64,000 nucleotides of DNA from Rhodospirillales bacterium. Lineage in GTDB: Bacteria; Pseudomonadota; Alphaproteobacteria; Rhodospirillales; Defluviicoccaceae. Location: the NCBI GenBank assembly GCA_016712595.1, contig JADJQT010000002.1, positions 1 to 64,000 on the forward strand, read 5' to 3'. The notes beneath the pieces were generated by a model, which searched no databases, was not told the origin of the DNA, and saw only the letters and a program-made list of their open reading frames with translations. The translations under genes were made by a program, and so were the position numbers. This document shows, one piece after another, positions 39,246 to 48,656 of the stretch. The stretch's first letter is position 1. Each line of letters begins with the position of its first letter.

Positions 39246-41468
39246 TCAGAACCGGCGGGTCAGGCCGAGCAGCACCGCGTTTTCGGTGAACTCATCTTGG
39301 CTGCTCTGCGCGAGACGCCGCCGAAACCGGTAGCCCACGAAAGCCGAAACCTCGTCGGTGAGTTGGTGCGAGGCGATCATCAGCAGGCCGACGTCGTGCA
39401 GCGTTCCCGAATTCCCGCTCGATTGTCCAGCGTTCCCGTCTTCGTCCTGTTCGATGACGGCGAACGAAATTGCCGTGCTGAGACTGGTCGCCCGATCGAT
39501 CGGATGCGTCCACTGCCCGCCGACCCCGACTGACGTTTGGTTGGTCGCGGATGATGAGCCGCCGCTTTCGGATGAACTACCGTTGCCTACGGCCTCCTGC
39601 TTGACCATGAACGCCCCGATTCCGACGATCTCGCCGCCGATTCCACGGGCGGCGTCGAGATCGCCACGCCGGGTTCGGGTCAGGTCGTTGCTGAGGGTGA
39701 TGCCGGTCAGATCGGCCGAGAATGGCAGGCTGCTGCCGCGGTCAACGAAACGGTGGGTCTCGGTATCGAAGCTGAGGTCGCTCACCGTGCGCAGCAGTGT
39801 CGTCTGGCCGACGCCGACGAAGTCGCGGTAGCGCGCCGATAAGCTGGTGGTCGGAGTGGGAGAGTAACCAATGGAAACCTCCGCCTCGGGGTTTTCGAGC
39901 CGCCAGCCAGCCGAGGCGCGCATGCGAAACTGCGGTGATGGCTCATAGCGGCCGCCGATTAACACTTCGGGACCTTGCAGCGTCTCGCCGCCATCATCAA
40001 GTAGCCCCCAGCCGCCGGTGACCGACATTGAAAGCCAGTGTGAGATCGCGTATTCGGGCTTGACCGAGGCACCGAGCAGTGTGACGTCGCCGGCGCCAAA
40101 GCGGGTGGTGCGCGCGCCGCCGGCCTGGCTCTCCCATTCCAGGCGTGAGCGCTGCTCGGGTGAACTGAACAGCTTGAGCTGGGCGCCGGTGGTCAGGCTG
40201 TCGGACAGCGACGTGTTGTCTTGGTTCGACCCACCGCTGCCGCCGGTGGCACTGCCGTTGCCGCTACCACTGATGAGGCTGCCAGCGAGGACCGAGCGTG
40301 CCTCAAGGTAGCCGATATCCTTCAGTCGGGATACCGCATAAGGGCTGAGTTGGTAGGACTGAACCAACGCCGATCCCGTATCGTTGGTGGTATCGAAGGT
40401 CGGCGTTGCGGCATTCAGATTCAGTTCCGAGACCACGGCCGCGGCATCCACGTAGGCGACGCCGCGCGAAAGCTCGGTATTTTAGGTCGCCACCACGTTC
40501 GGAATGGCACGCACATTCTTGCTGGTCAGCGCCACGTACTCGCCGGTCAGCGAGGCGGCCAGCGCACCGGTCATCCGCGCGCTGCTGCCGGCGATCTCGA
40601 CGGATGGCGTGAGCGCGGTGATCAGCGCCGGGTCGGCTTCGCCGGCCGGATCGAGGCGGTAGTTATCGGTGTAGACGTTGGAAATGGTAGCCGAAACGGT
40701 ATGCCGCCATTCCCCGCTGAAAAAGCCGTCGGGAATGACGATGATGTCGCCCGGCTCGATAGCGATGTTGGCGGGTGCATCGCCGCCTTTCAGCAGATCG
40801 CCCAAGCGCAGCGCGATTGTCTGCACTGCACCGCGATCGCCGCGAACGAGGACGGCGCGACTGACATCGGCTTTGGGGGAAAAGCCGCCGGCTGCGGCGA
40901 TGGTGTCGAACAGGCGCATGCCAGCTTGGTAGGGGATGGCCTTCGGCACCTGCGAGCCGCCGATAATCCGCACGCTGCGCGTCGATGCTGCTGAGGCCGT
41001 CGGCTCCGTGCCGGCTGACCCTGCCGATCGTTCAACGGTGACGAAAACCTGTGGCGCGACCAGATAACGCGCCATCCGCTTGGCAATGGTGGCGGCGAGC
41101 TCCGCGGGAGTCTGTCCGGAGGCGGGCACGTCCTCGGCCAGCGGCACGCTGACGTAGCCGTCGGGCCGGACGATGACCCAGCGCGACAAGTCCGGCTCGC
41201 CGTGCAGTTCGACGAACAGTTCGTCATAAATGCCGATGCGGTATTCCGGCGACCGGCCATCTGCGTCGGCATCCGACCAGGCCGACGCAGATGGCCGGTC
41301 GCTTGGCGTCGCGTTGTCTGCGGCGGCGAGCGGGCCAGCCCCCAGTCCGGCGGCGATGAACAAAAAGGTCCACAGCTTATGCCAGCGCCGCTGGCCCTGG
41401 GTTGGTCGACGTGTTGGCGAATTGAGGCGAGGTAGGGCGAAAACCCAACTTTTGTTAGACGCGCTCAT
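39246..41468 (-). pseudogene. OPX exporter fused to outer-membrane beta-barrel, in-frame stop
   Basis: One continuous frame of 740 codons is broken only by TAA at codon 329 (40482-40484). It starts at the ATG 41468, which has AGGAAGAAGAG ahead. Residues 25-50 are a signal peptide ending AAADN. Residues 70-230 are Poly_export and SLBB domains (YRIGIYDELFVELHGEPDL, RIIGGSQVPKAIPYQ, NIAIEPGDIIVIPDGFF). Residues 240-740 are a beta-barrel with alternating polar/aromatic strands (RHTVSATISNVYTDNYRL before the stop; YAISHWLSMSVTGGWGLLDD and a C-terminal GLTRRF after it). The terminal Phe is typical of outer-membrane barrels. As read, only a 328-residue product lacking most of the barrel is made. Confidence 0.8.
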
Positions 41469-41479
41469 GCAATCTCTTC

Positions 41480-41765
41480 TTCCTGAGCGGCAGTCACTAC
41501 GCACGCCGATGGCGAGAGAATGTAGCATTTTTTTCAATCTACTGGACATTTTGCGCCAGATCACTCGCTCTTTTTTCTAACTGGCATCCACTGTGCACGC
41601 CGATCACGAGAAAATGTAGTATTTTGTTCAATTGGAGGACGTTATCCGCCAAATCACTCACTCTTTTTCCTACGGGGCATCCACTGTGCACGTCAATGTC
41701 GCGAGCAAATAGAATTTGCGTCAATCGGTCGGACATCACGTGCTAAAGGTTCTATATTTTTTTAG
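41480..41765 (+). repeat. three tandem ~93-bp repeats
   Basis: Three degenerate copies follow each other in the divergent promoter region, with landmark GCACG at 41501, 41595 and 41688 (periods 94 and 93). Conserved blocks include CAYYCACTRYGCACG, CGAGARAATGTAG, TCAATCKR and AAATCACTCRCTCTTTTTYCTA. They lie between the exporter gene (start 41468, -) and the sigma-54 regulator gene (start 41950, +). Confidence 0.75.
41582..41597 (+). promoter_or_regulatory. sigma-54-like -24/-12 element in repeat 2
   Basis: TGGCATCCACTGTGCA has GG and GC at the 12-base separation required for RpoN promoters (consensus TGGCAC-N5-TTGCW). Repeat 3 has the same element with one change (GGGCATCCACTGTGCA, 41675-41690) and repeat 1 a weaker one (CGGCAGTCACTACGCA, 41488-41503). 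All point toward the regulator gene. Confidence 0.45.
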
Positions 41766-41949
41766 GTGTAATTGCCGCTATTGGGGTACCACCTTTATTT
41801 TGTTGCACTTAGCAGCCTATCCGCGCATGATTTGGCGCGTTTTGCTTGGAAACCATTAGGAAAGAAACTGCCTGATTCTACAACACCAGAGCGAGCGTGC
41901 TCTTAAAATCAAGGGGGGGTTGGTCGTTGAGCGCTGACGGGGTGCCAAC

Positions 41950-43452
41950 ATGGAGACCGACAAGACAGAATTGAATAATCGATCGCTTTGCGAAAATGTT
42001 TCAAAAAAATGGTGGGGCGGTACTACTCCCAATGTTTTAATTGCGGATGCAGCCACGTCTCAAGCACTGGTGTATGCAAAAAGCCTGCAGGAAATAGGAT
42101 TGAACGTAACGACGGTCGCGACTGGTCGCGGGACTCTCGATGAGCTCGAAAAAGCGCAGACCGATTTGGTAATCCTCGATATGGATCTTCCCGATATCGA
42201 CGGGTTGCAAATCCTCAAGCACATCAGCGCGCGGCAAGGCCGAGCTGCTGCGGTCGTGACATCCTCCAATGGCTCGCTCAATGGAGCCATTCGCGCGCTG
42301 CGCCTTGGTGCTTACGATTACTTGGTCAAGCCATTCGGAGTGCAACGGCTGATCGCGGCAGCGCGGGATGCTCTGGACGGCGGCGGACACGGGCGGCAGA
42401 TGACCAACGTGTCGGTCGACGGATCGGTCGCGGAGGCGCTGGTCGGATCGTCGCCTCCGATGCGGGCGGTGCACGAAACCATACGCACCGCGGCGGCATC
42501 GAAGGCAACGGTCTTCGTGACCGGCGAGAGCGGAACCGGCAAAGAGGTGGTCGCCCGCCTAATCCACGGCATGTCACCGCGGCGGGATAAACCGCATATC
42601 GCCATCAACTGCAGCGCCATCCCGCGCGACTTGATCGAGTCCGAGGTTTTCGGCCACGTCAAGGGCGCGTTCACCGGCGCTGTCCGTGACCGTGCGGGGG
42701 CAGCGATCCAGGCTGACGGGGGGACGCTGTTCCTCGACGAGATTTGCGAGATGAATTGGGATCTGCAAGCTAAACTGCTGCGCTTTCTGCAGGATGGCAC
42801 GATCCGACGCGTCGGTGCGACCAAGAGCGAGCGGGTCGACGTTCGCATCATTTGCGCGACCAATCGTGACCCGGCGAACGAGGTGCAGGCCGGGCGGTTC
42901 CGCGAGGATCTCTATTACCGCCTGCACGTCATCGCGATCCGGCTGCCGCCGTTGCGGGAGCGCGGTGGCGATGCGGTCGAGATCGCCCGGGCGCTGCTCG
43001 CCCAGTACGCCGCTGAAGAGCGCAAGCAGTTTCGCCGGCTCTCGCCGTGCGCAGAAGCGACGATCGCGGGTTATCACTGGCCAGGAAATGTCCGGCAGCT
43101 GCAAAACGTGCTGCGGACGGCGGTAGTTTTCAATGATGGCGAAGTGCTGACCGCCGAGGCATTACCCGAGCTATCCGGACCGTCGGCGAAGCTTAGCCGG
43201 CTGATGCCGGTAGAAACGTTCGCGGGGAGCCGGGCCGTTGCTACCGACAACGCTTCCAGCGATGACGAAACTAGCGATGATGCGCCGTCTGTCGCTAAAA
43301 TCAAACCGTTGGCGGAAGTTGAGCGCGATATCATCAACAGGGCGATCCGCGCCTGCAACAACAACATCGCGCGCGCCGCCGCCGCCCTCGGCGTCAGTCC
43401 GTCAACCATCTACCGCAAGCGCCAGCAATGGGAGCGGGGCGGCGAATTCTGA
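41950..43452 (+). CDS. sigma-54-dependent response regulator (NtrC family)
   Basis: The 500-residue activator has a receiver domain (25-145; phosphoacceptor Asp77 in LVILDMDLPDIDG, Lys in YLVKPFG). A AAA+ domain follows (165-400; GESGTGKE 192-199, the sigma-54 contact loop GAFTGA 239-244, Walker B GGTLFLDEI, WPGNVRQLQN), and a Fis-type helix-turn-helix closes the protein (NIARAAAALGVSPSTIYRKRQ). The receiver's acidic pair is reduced to one Asp (VLIADAAT). No histidine kinase gene is in the window. It likely activates polysaccharide genes with RpoN; a GGGG ribosome site precedes the ATG. Confidence 0.93.
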   Translation: METDKTELNNRSLCENVSKKWWGGTTPNVLIADAATSQALVYAKSLQEIGLNVTTVATGRGTLDELEKAQTDLVILDMDLPDIDGLQILKHISARQGRAAAVVTSSNGSLNGAIRALRLGAYDYLVKPFGVQRLIAAARDALDGGGHGRQMTNVSVDGSVAEALVGSSPPMRAVHETIRTAAASKATVFVTGESGTGKEVVARLIHGMSPRRDKPHIAINCSAIPRDLIESEVFGHVKGAFTGAVRDRAGAAIQADGGTLFLDEICEMNWDLQAKLLRFLQDGTIRRVGATKSERVDVRIICATNRDPANEVQAGRFREDLYYRLHVIAIRLPPLRERGGDAVEIARALLAQYAAEERKQFRRLSPCAEATIAGYHWPGNVRQLQNVLRTAVVFNDGEVLTAEALPELSGPSAKLSRLMPVETFAGSRAVATDNASSDDETSDDAPSVAKIKPLAEVERDIINRAIRACNNNIARAAAALGVSPSTIYRKRQQWERGGEF

Positions 43453-43518
43453 AAAGGTGCTGTCTGGAATATGATCGGAATTACCGTGATGGCGTCTCCG
43501 GCGGCTTGAGTTAGCCAA

Positions 43519-44050
43519 TCAGGCGGCAAGGTCTACGACCGCGGTGGTCGGCGTGGTGGCCAATGTCTGCCAGCCGTCTACCTTGCGCCGGTCCTCGATC
43601 TCTTTCGCGGTTTCGGGGGAGATCATGTCGGTGTAGTCGGCGGAAACCTCCTTGTGCAGTTGCTCTGGTGCATGGGCGAACAGGTTGTGGCGTTTGTGAA
43701 GGTGCAGCGCTGGGTCGGTACCTCCAGTCACAGCGCTGCCAGCGCCGTCTCGAGGCTGGCGGTGCCGTCGACGATCAGGAATTCGGGGGTCTTCAGGCTG
43801 CGGGCGAGGAGGTCGTCGAGCAGCGCCCGGCGCCCGCGACGGGTATTGGTGCCGGCGTGGTAAGTGCCGGCAATCAGCGCCTCCACCTGCTGCGTCATCC
43901 GGCCATAGCGCGGCAGCCAACTCTTTCTCGATCAGCTCTTTGATGAAGCCGCGGATCCGATCGCGGATTCCCGCCTCGATCGGGTCGGGCCAAGCTTCCC
44001 CGAGAAACAGTATCCCGTCGTCCGCAGGCGTCGCGCTATCCCTCGTTATG
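43519..44050 (-). pseudogene. IS256-family transposase remnant
   Basis: Three frames on the - strand give pieces of a mutator-type transposase: GIRDRIRGFIKELIEKELA, then YHAGTNTRRGRRALLDDLLAR with LIVDGTASLETALAAL, then KRHNLFAHAPEQLHKEVSADYTDMI. The order is right but the centre is deleted and the frame shifts at least twice. It sits just after the sigma-54 regulator gene. Confidence 0.65.
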
Positions 44051-44100
44051 GCGTGATCTCCACCGGCCCTTCAACGACGGTCTTGCTTGCGGGGTAGGCG

Positions 44101-44390
44101 GTGAAGAGGCCGGGAGGGAAGATCGATGCGGCACTGAAGGCGAAGATCGCGCTGGGGGAGCAGGCGACGATGGCCGATCTCACCGTGCACTATGAGGTTC
44201 ACCCCACCCAGATCATGCTTGGCAGAAGCCGTTGCTGGACGATGCGGCACGGGCCTTCGACCCCGGGATGGGCGTCGATGCCGAGCACGCTCGGAAACGG
44301 GAGGTCGGGCAACTGCACGCGAAGATCGGGCAACTGACGGTCGAGCGGGATTTTTTAGAGCATCGAGGCTTTAATCGGACGCATAGCCAG
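44101..44390 (+). pseudogene. IS3-family orfA remnant
   Basis: FDAALKAKIAL-type sequence is seen as KIDAALKAKIALGEQATMADLTVHYEVHPTQI in the first frame, then after a frameshift DDAARAFDPGM and REVGQLHAKIGQLTVERDFL in a second. This is the helix-turn-helix and leucine-zipper protein of an IS3 element, with the rest missing. Confidence 0.65.
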
Positions 44391-44399
44391 CGGCAACGA

Positions 44400-45124
44400 G
44401 GTCATTTCGGCATTCGTCTACGGTATAGAGGCTGCATATGTCGCCGACGGCGCGCCATAGGGCGTCGATGGTTCTGGCGCCGATGCGGCGGAGATGGGCC
44501 TTGAGCTTGGCGAAGGCCATTTCGATCGGGTTCAAGTCCGGGCTGTCGGGCGGCAGGAAGAGGAATCAGGCGCCGCGCTCCTCGACGACCGCCTTGGCCT
44601 TTTCGCTGCTGTGGGCGGCGAGGTTGTCGAGGATGACGACGTCGCCGGCCTCCAGGGTGGGGGCGAGCTGAGTTTCGACCCAGAGGTCGGACCTTTCGCG
44701 GTTCATCGGCCGATCGATGATCCACGGTGCGGTCAGGCCGTCGCAGCGGAGCGCGGCGACGAATGTTTGCGTTTGCCAGTGGCCGAACGGTGCCCGCGCC
44801 GCGAGCCGCCGGTGTCGCCCGGCCACGCAGCCGTGTCATCTTCGTGGCCGTCGCCGTCTCGTCGACGAAGACGAGGCGATGCGGCTCGAGGCGCATGCGC
44901 GGCTCCGCCTCGAGCCAGGCGATAATCGCCTCGAGCCGCGCCTGCAGCTTGCTCTCACCCGGCCGACGACCTTGCCGGGCCGGCGCCGTCGAGCTCGAGG
45001 ACGCGACACGCCGCGCCAATTTGACGGCAAAGCTCAAACTCACCGCGAAACGCCGCGACGCCGCGCGCCGCGAATGGCCGGCATCGATGTAACCTTGAAC
45101 GCGATCCCGGAGATCCGCCGAGTA
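44400..45124 (-). pseudogene. IS630-family transposase remnant, copy 1
   Basis: The N-terminal frame reads YYSADLRDRVQGYIDAGHSRRAASRRFAV, then HRLVFVDETATATKMTRLRGR. A second frame continues APFGHWQTQTFVAALRCDGL and DVVILDNLAAHSSEKAKAVV, and a third ends [20 protein letters not shown] to [18 protein letters not shown]. At least two frameshifts and one TGA (44567 area) inactivate it. All three DDE-region blocks are recognisable. Copy 3 appears to have inserted at its 5' end. Confidence 0.75.
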
Positions 45125-45125
45125 A

Positions 45126-47127
45126 TACCAAGTCCCTGTATTCGAGACTCTCGAGAGGGATTGAACGAACCCGCTGTCGCGAGAGTGGGGTGATCGGTTA
45201 GAGCGGTTTCCACTCACTCTGGCTCATATCCTGCGGGGGTGAAGAAGTTTGCGCATTCGGCTGGTGTGAATAGATCGATGAGCGAGCCGATGGTGCGCCA
45301 GAGGCCGTCGACGGTGCGTTCGGCGGCTTTTCGGAGCAGGGGCTTCAGCTTGGCGAACGCGTTTTCGATCGGGTTGGAGTCCGGGCTGTAGGGGGCAGGA
45401 ACCGCAACTCAGCGCCGGCGGCTTTTGATCGCCGTGCGGACGGCGGGCGATTTGTGGCTTGAGAGATTGTCCATGATCACGATGTCGCCTGGCTTGAGCT
45501 CGTGCACGAGGATCTGGTCGACATAGGCATCGAAGGCCCGCTGGTTGATCAGGGCGTCCAGCACCATGGGCGCGACGATGCCCGACAGCCGCAGACCGGC
45601 GACGAACGTCGTCGTCTTCCAGTGGCCAAACGGCACGCCTATGCGCAGCCGTTCACCGCGCGGGGCGCGGCCATGGGTGCGTGCGATGGCGGTGGACGCC
45701 CAGGTCTCGTCGATGAACACCAAGCGGTCCGGATCGAGATCGGGCTGCGCCTCGAACCATGCCAGCCGGCGCATCAGGACATCCGCACGGTCCTGCTCGG
45801 TCGCGTGTCCGGTCTTTTTTGCGCGTGATGCCGCGGCGCTGGAAGAAACGGTGGACGGTACCGATGCCGACCGGCGTGCCCCGTTCGGCCAACTGACGCT
45901 GCACTTCGACCAGCGTGATGTCACGCTGCTCTTTCCACAGGCCCAGGATGAAGCCCGCCTGCGCTTCAATCCGGTGCGAATTCTTGTCGCCGCCCTACAC
46001 ACCGCCCGGCGTCGCCGGCCTCGACCGCGCCGGATCGATCCCCATGCCGAGCCGCCCGAAAGCGGTCTCGGACCACCAGACGCAGCAACAATCCCCCAGC
46101 TCGGCCATCCGCGGGTTCGTTCAATCCGGCTTCGATGAGGTCGCGCCGGCGCACGCCGAAGACCTCGTCCGCGACCTCACAGAAGCCTCCAGATTCAAGG
46201 CTGGCAAACGAGATGGAGTTTGCATGGGGTCGGCGATAGCGCTTCGCGCGGACTTCGACGGGATCACGCTGCGCAAGCTGGCGCGGCAGAGCCGGGACGC
46301 GAACCAGAGCCGGCGGTGGCGGGCGCTGGCGCAGCTCAGCGAGGACGGACCGATCCCTGCGGTGCACGGCGTCGTACGCTGGCGGCTGGTGGATTTGATC
46401 GCGTGGGTGTGGGAGGAGTTCCGGATCGTCGTCGCCAAGCAGACGCTGAGCCGGGTGATCCGGTCGATGGGCTATCGCAAGCTCTCCGCCCGGCCGCGCC
46501 ATCACGCGCAGGACCCCGCAGCGGCGGTGGCTTTTAAAAAAGCTTCCCCGCGATCCTGGCGGAGATCGCGCGCTCCAAGGCGGCGGGCAAGCGGATAGAG
46601 GTCTGGTTCGCCGACGAGGCGCGGATCGGCCAGAAGAACAAGCGCACCCGGTGCTGGGCGATGCGGGGCACGCGGCCGTCGGCGCCGCACGATCAACGGA
46701 CCCGCTCGGCCTATATCCTCGGCGCGATCTGCCCGGCCGAGGGTAAGGCCGCCGGCCTGGTCCTGCCGTCCTCCACCACCGCGGCGATGCGCCTGCATCT
46801 CGAGGAGATATCGCTCGCAGTCGCCGCCGACGCGCACGCCGTTCTCCTCGTCGATCAGGCCGGCTGGCACATTTCCGACAGGCTCGACGTGCCGGCGAAC
46901 ATCTCCATCGTCCTCCTCCCGCCGCGCTCGCCCGGAGCTCAACCCCGCCGAAAACGTCTGGCAGTTCATGCGCGACAACTGCCTCTCCAACCGGGTCTTC
47001 ACGTCCTTCGACGACATCGTCGATCACTGCCGCCAAGCCTGGAACAAGCGCGTCCCGCAGCCCTGGCGCATTATGCCGATCGGACTGCGCAACTGGGCGC
47101 ATCGGTTCTGATCAATGGGACTTGGTA
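45126..47127 (+). mobile_element. IS630-family element, copy 3, with nested copy 2
   Basis: Perfect 11-bp inverted ends TACCAAGTCCC (45126-45136) and GGGACTTGGTA (47117-47127) bound the unit, as expected of a TA-targeting IS630 element. The + strand transposase (about 46220-47111) starts IALRADFDGITLRKLARQSRD and jumps, by an internal deletion, to EDGPIPAVHGVVRWRLVDLI. It then shifts frame to FADEARIGQKNKRTRCWAMRG, LLVDQAGWHISDRLDVP and, in another frame, DNCLSNRVFTSFDDIVDHCR. Copy 2 lies within it. Confidence 0.6.
45230..46070 (-). pseudogene. IS630-family transposase remnant, copy 2
   Basis: The - strand frames read AQAGFILGLWKEQRDITLVE and RGTPVGIGTVHRFFQRRGIT, then DPDRLVFIDETWASTAIARTH with GDIVIMDNLSSHKSPAVR, then SPDSNPIENAFAKLKPLLRK to FFTPAGYEPE. 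The three catalytic blocks are in different frames, so it is inactive. A 17-bp perfect inverted repeat, GGATTGAACGAACCCGC, flanks it at 45158-45174 and 46111-46127. Confidence 0.7.
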
Positions 47128-47251
47128 TAAGGCTGTATAAGGGACGATGGTGTTACGGCAAGACATGGATGCGGACCTATCTTGACACCCGACAGGTCTC
47201 TACGATCAATCAGCCTCCGCCAAACTCGATGCGGTTCACTGGTCGGGGGCG

Positions 47252-48535
47252 TCAGCGTTCGACGCGGCGCTCGACGTCGGCGGCGAGGTTGGCAAAGGTA
47301 TTGCCGTTGACGGCTATTTCATTGACATCGTCGGCATTCGAAGCGGTGATGCGAATGCCGATGCCCTTGCCCATATGACCGTGGATCAGTTCCGGATCCT
47401 TCCAGCCGTCGGCGGTGAGCATCCGATGTTCGCCTGAATGCGGCCCGAACCCCCAATCCGAGTAGTGAACGCCGGCTCCGGAGGGCTTGTATTTGGTGAT
47501 GATGTTGCCTGTCACGCGCGTGCTCGAGATTTTTCGGCCAGCGTCCGCAAAGCAGATGCCAACACCGATGCGGCCCTGGCCCGGGAGGTAATCATGGGAA
47601 ATCATCTCGCTGATGATATTGTCGGCGATGATGACATTTGCATGCGGCACCGCGCCTTCACGCCAGTACGGATCCCAGCCGAGCAAGACGCCGTAGTTGT
47701 GCGGCGCGATCAGCTGATTGCCGGTAATCGTAATGTCATGTCCGCCAAGGACCTTGATGCCGTTCGCTTGTAGAATCTGGTTGTTGCTGATGATCGTCGC
47801 GTATCGTCGATTGACGTCGGTGACATTGCGCGGAACGTGCACGGCGATAGCGTCATCCCATGCGTTTTGGATCGTGCAGTTTGTAACCTTAACGAAGCGT
47901 GATCCACTCAGATTGATGGCATCGCGGGCGCATCGTAAAACACGGCAGGCATCGATCTCGACTTCGTCACAGTCGCCGGCCGTGAACGTCATGTTGCGAA
48001 AGCCCTCGCCTGCAACGTTGCGTATGACGACACGGTGATAGCCGCTCACTGCGAGGCAGCGCGTGTCATCTCCACCATCGGATGTCACCTCGTCCCAATC
48101 GCCAATGAGACGGATGTCGCGAACCACGAGGATTGGCAACGCTGCCTGAGGCTGGTCCTGAGAGAACAGACGAAACGCACGACCGGCTTTGCCTTTGCGC
48201 AAGACTGCATCGCCATCACCAGAAATCAGCAAGGATGTTGCATGCGGCAGTTCCAAGCCCTCGCTGATCGTATGTTCGCCAGTGGCACGAACGAACCCAC
48301 GACCGGCGCGCGCAATACCCGCGAAAGCCTCCTGCCAGAGCGCCGTCGTATCGCCGCCGTCGCCGTGAATGATGTAGCCGGTATCGGGAAGAGGACGTCC
48401 CAGAATGGTCGGTCCTGTCGAAGCAGCCGGGCCGGGCTGCGCCGTCGCTCGGCTGCTCTCACCCCCCAGCAGGAAAAGAGCGCCTCCGACGATACCGCCT
48501 GCGCGCAGCAGACGCCGCCTCGTGCCAATACTCAT
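47252..48535 (-). CDS. Tat-exported right-handed beta-helix protein
   Basis: From the ATG at 48535 the protein has 427 residues. It begins with a twin-arginine signal (GTRRRLLRAGG then a hydrophobic stretch, residues 4-30). Repeated parallel-beta-helix coils follow: RCLAVSGYHRVVIRNVAGEG, VEIDACRVLRCARDAINLSG, NCTIQNAWDDAIAVHV, NNQILQANGIKVLGGHDITI and TGNQLIAPHNYGVLLG. This is the fold of polysaccharide lyases, epimerases and tailspike-type glycosidases; no specific catalytic site can be named. Lying next to the Wzc-like gene, it may trim or modify the polymer in the periplasm. Confidence 0.78.
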   Translation of the reverse strand: MSIGTRRRLLRAGGIVGGALFLLGGESSRATAQPGPAASTGPTILGRPLPDTGYIIHGDGGDTTALWQEAFAGIARAGRGFVRATGEHTISEGLELPHATSLLISGDGDAVLRKGKAGRAFRLFSQDQPQAALPILVVRDIRLIGDWDEVTSDGGDDTRCLAVSGYHRVVIRNVAGEGFRNMTFTAGDCDEVEIDACRVLRCARDAINLSGSRFVKVTNCTIQNAWDDAIAVHVPRNVTDVNRRYATIISNNQILQANGIKVLGGHDITITGNQLIAPHNYGVLLGWDPYWREGAVPHANVIIADNIISEMISHDYLPGQGRIGVGICFADAGRKISSTRVTGNIITKYKPSGAGVHYSDWGFGPHSGEHRMLTADGWKDPELIHGHMGKGIGIRITASNADDVNEIAVNGNTFANLAADVERRVER

Positions 48536-48656
48536 CGCGTGTCCAAACTCCGCTGGAGATCGGATCAAAACCCTCGAAACGAAAACGCATTCACGGAATG
48601 CCTCAGGCGGGCAAGAGAGGACCGCTTCTCTCTTGCCCGGATCACTGTGGACAGTC

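Noticed and set aside
41469..41739. Open - strand frames through the 93-bp repeats, with repeated peptide pattern (VHSGC...KRASDLAQNV)
   Set aside because: The exporter start at 41468 has a strong AGGAAGAAGAG site, and the repeats lie upstream of it. The repeated peptide is a consequence of the DNA repeats and has no ribosome site of its own.
41820..41850. TTGGCGCGTTTTGCTTGG as a sigma-54 promoter for the regulator gene
   Set aside because: GG and GC are 10 bases apart here; the required spacing is 12.
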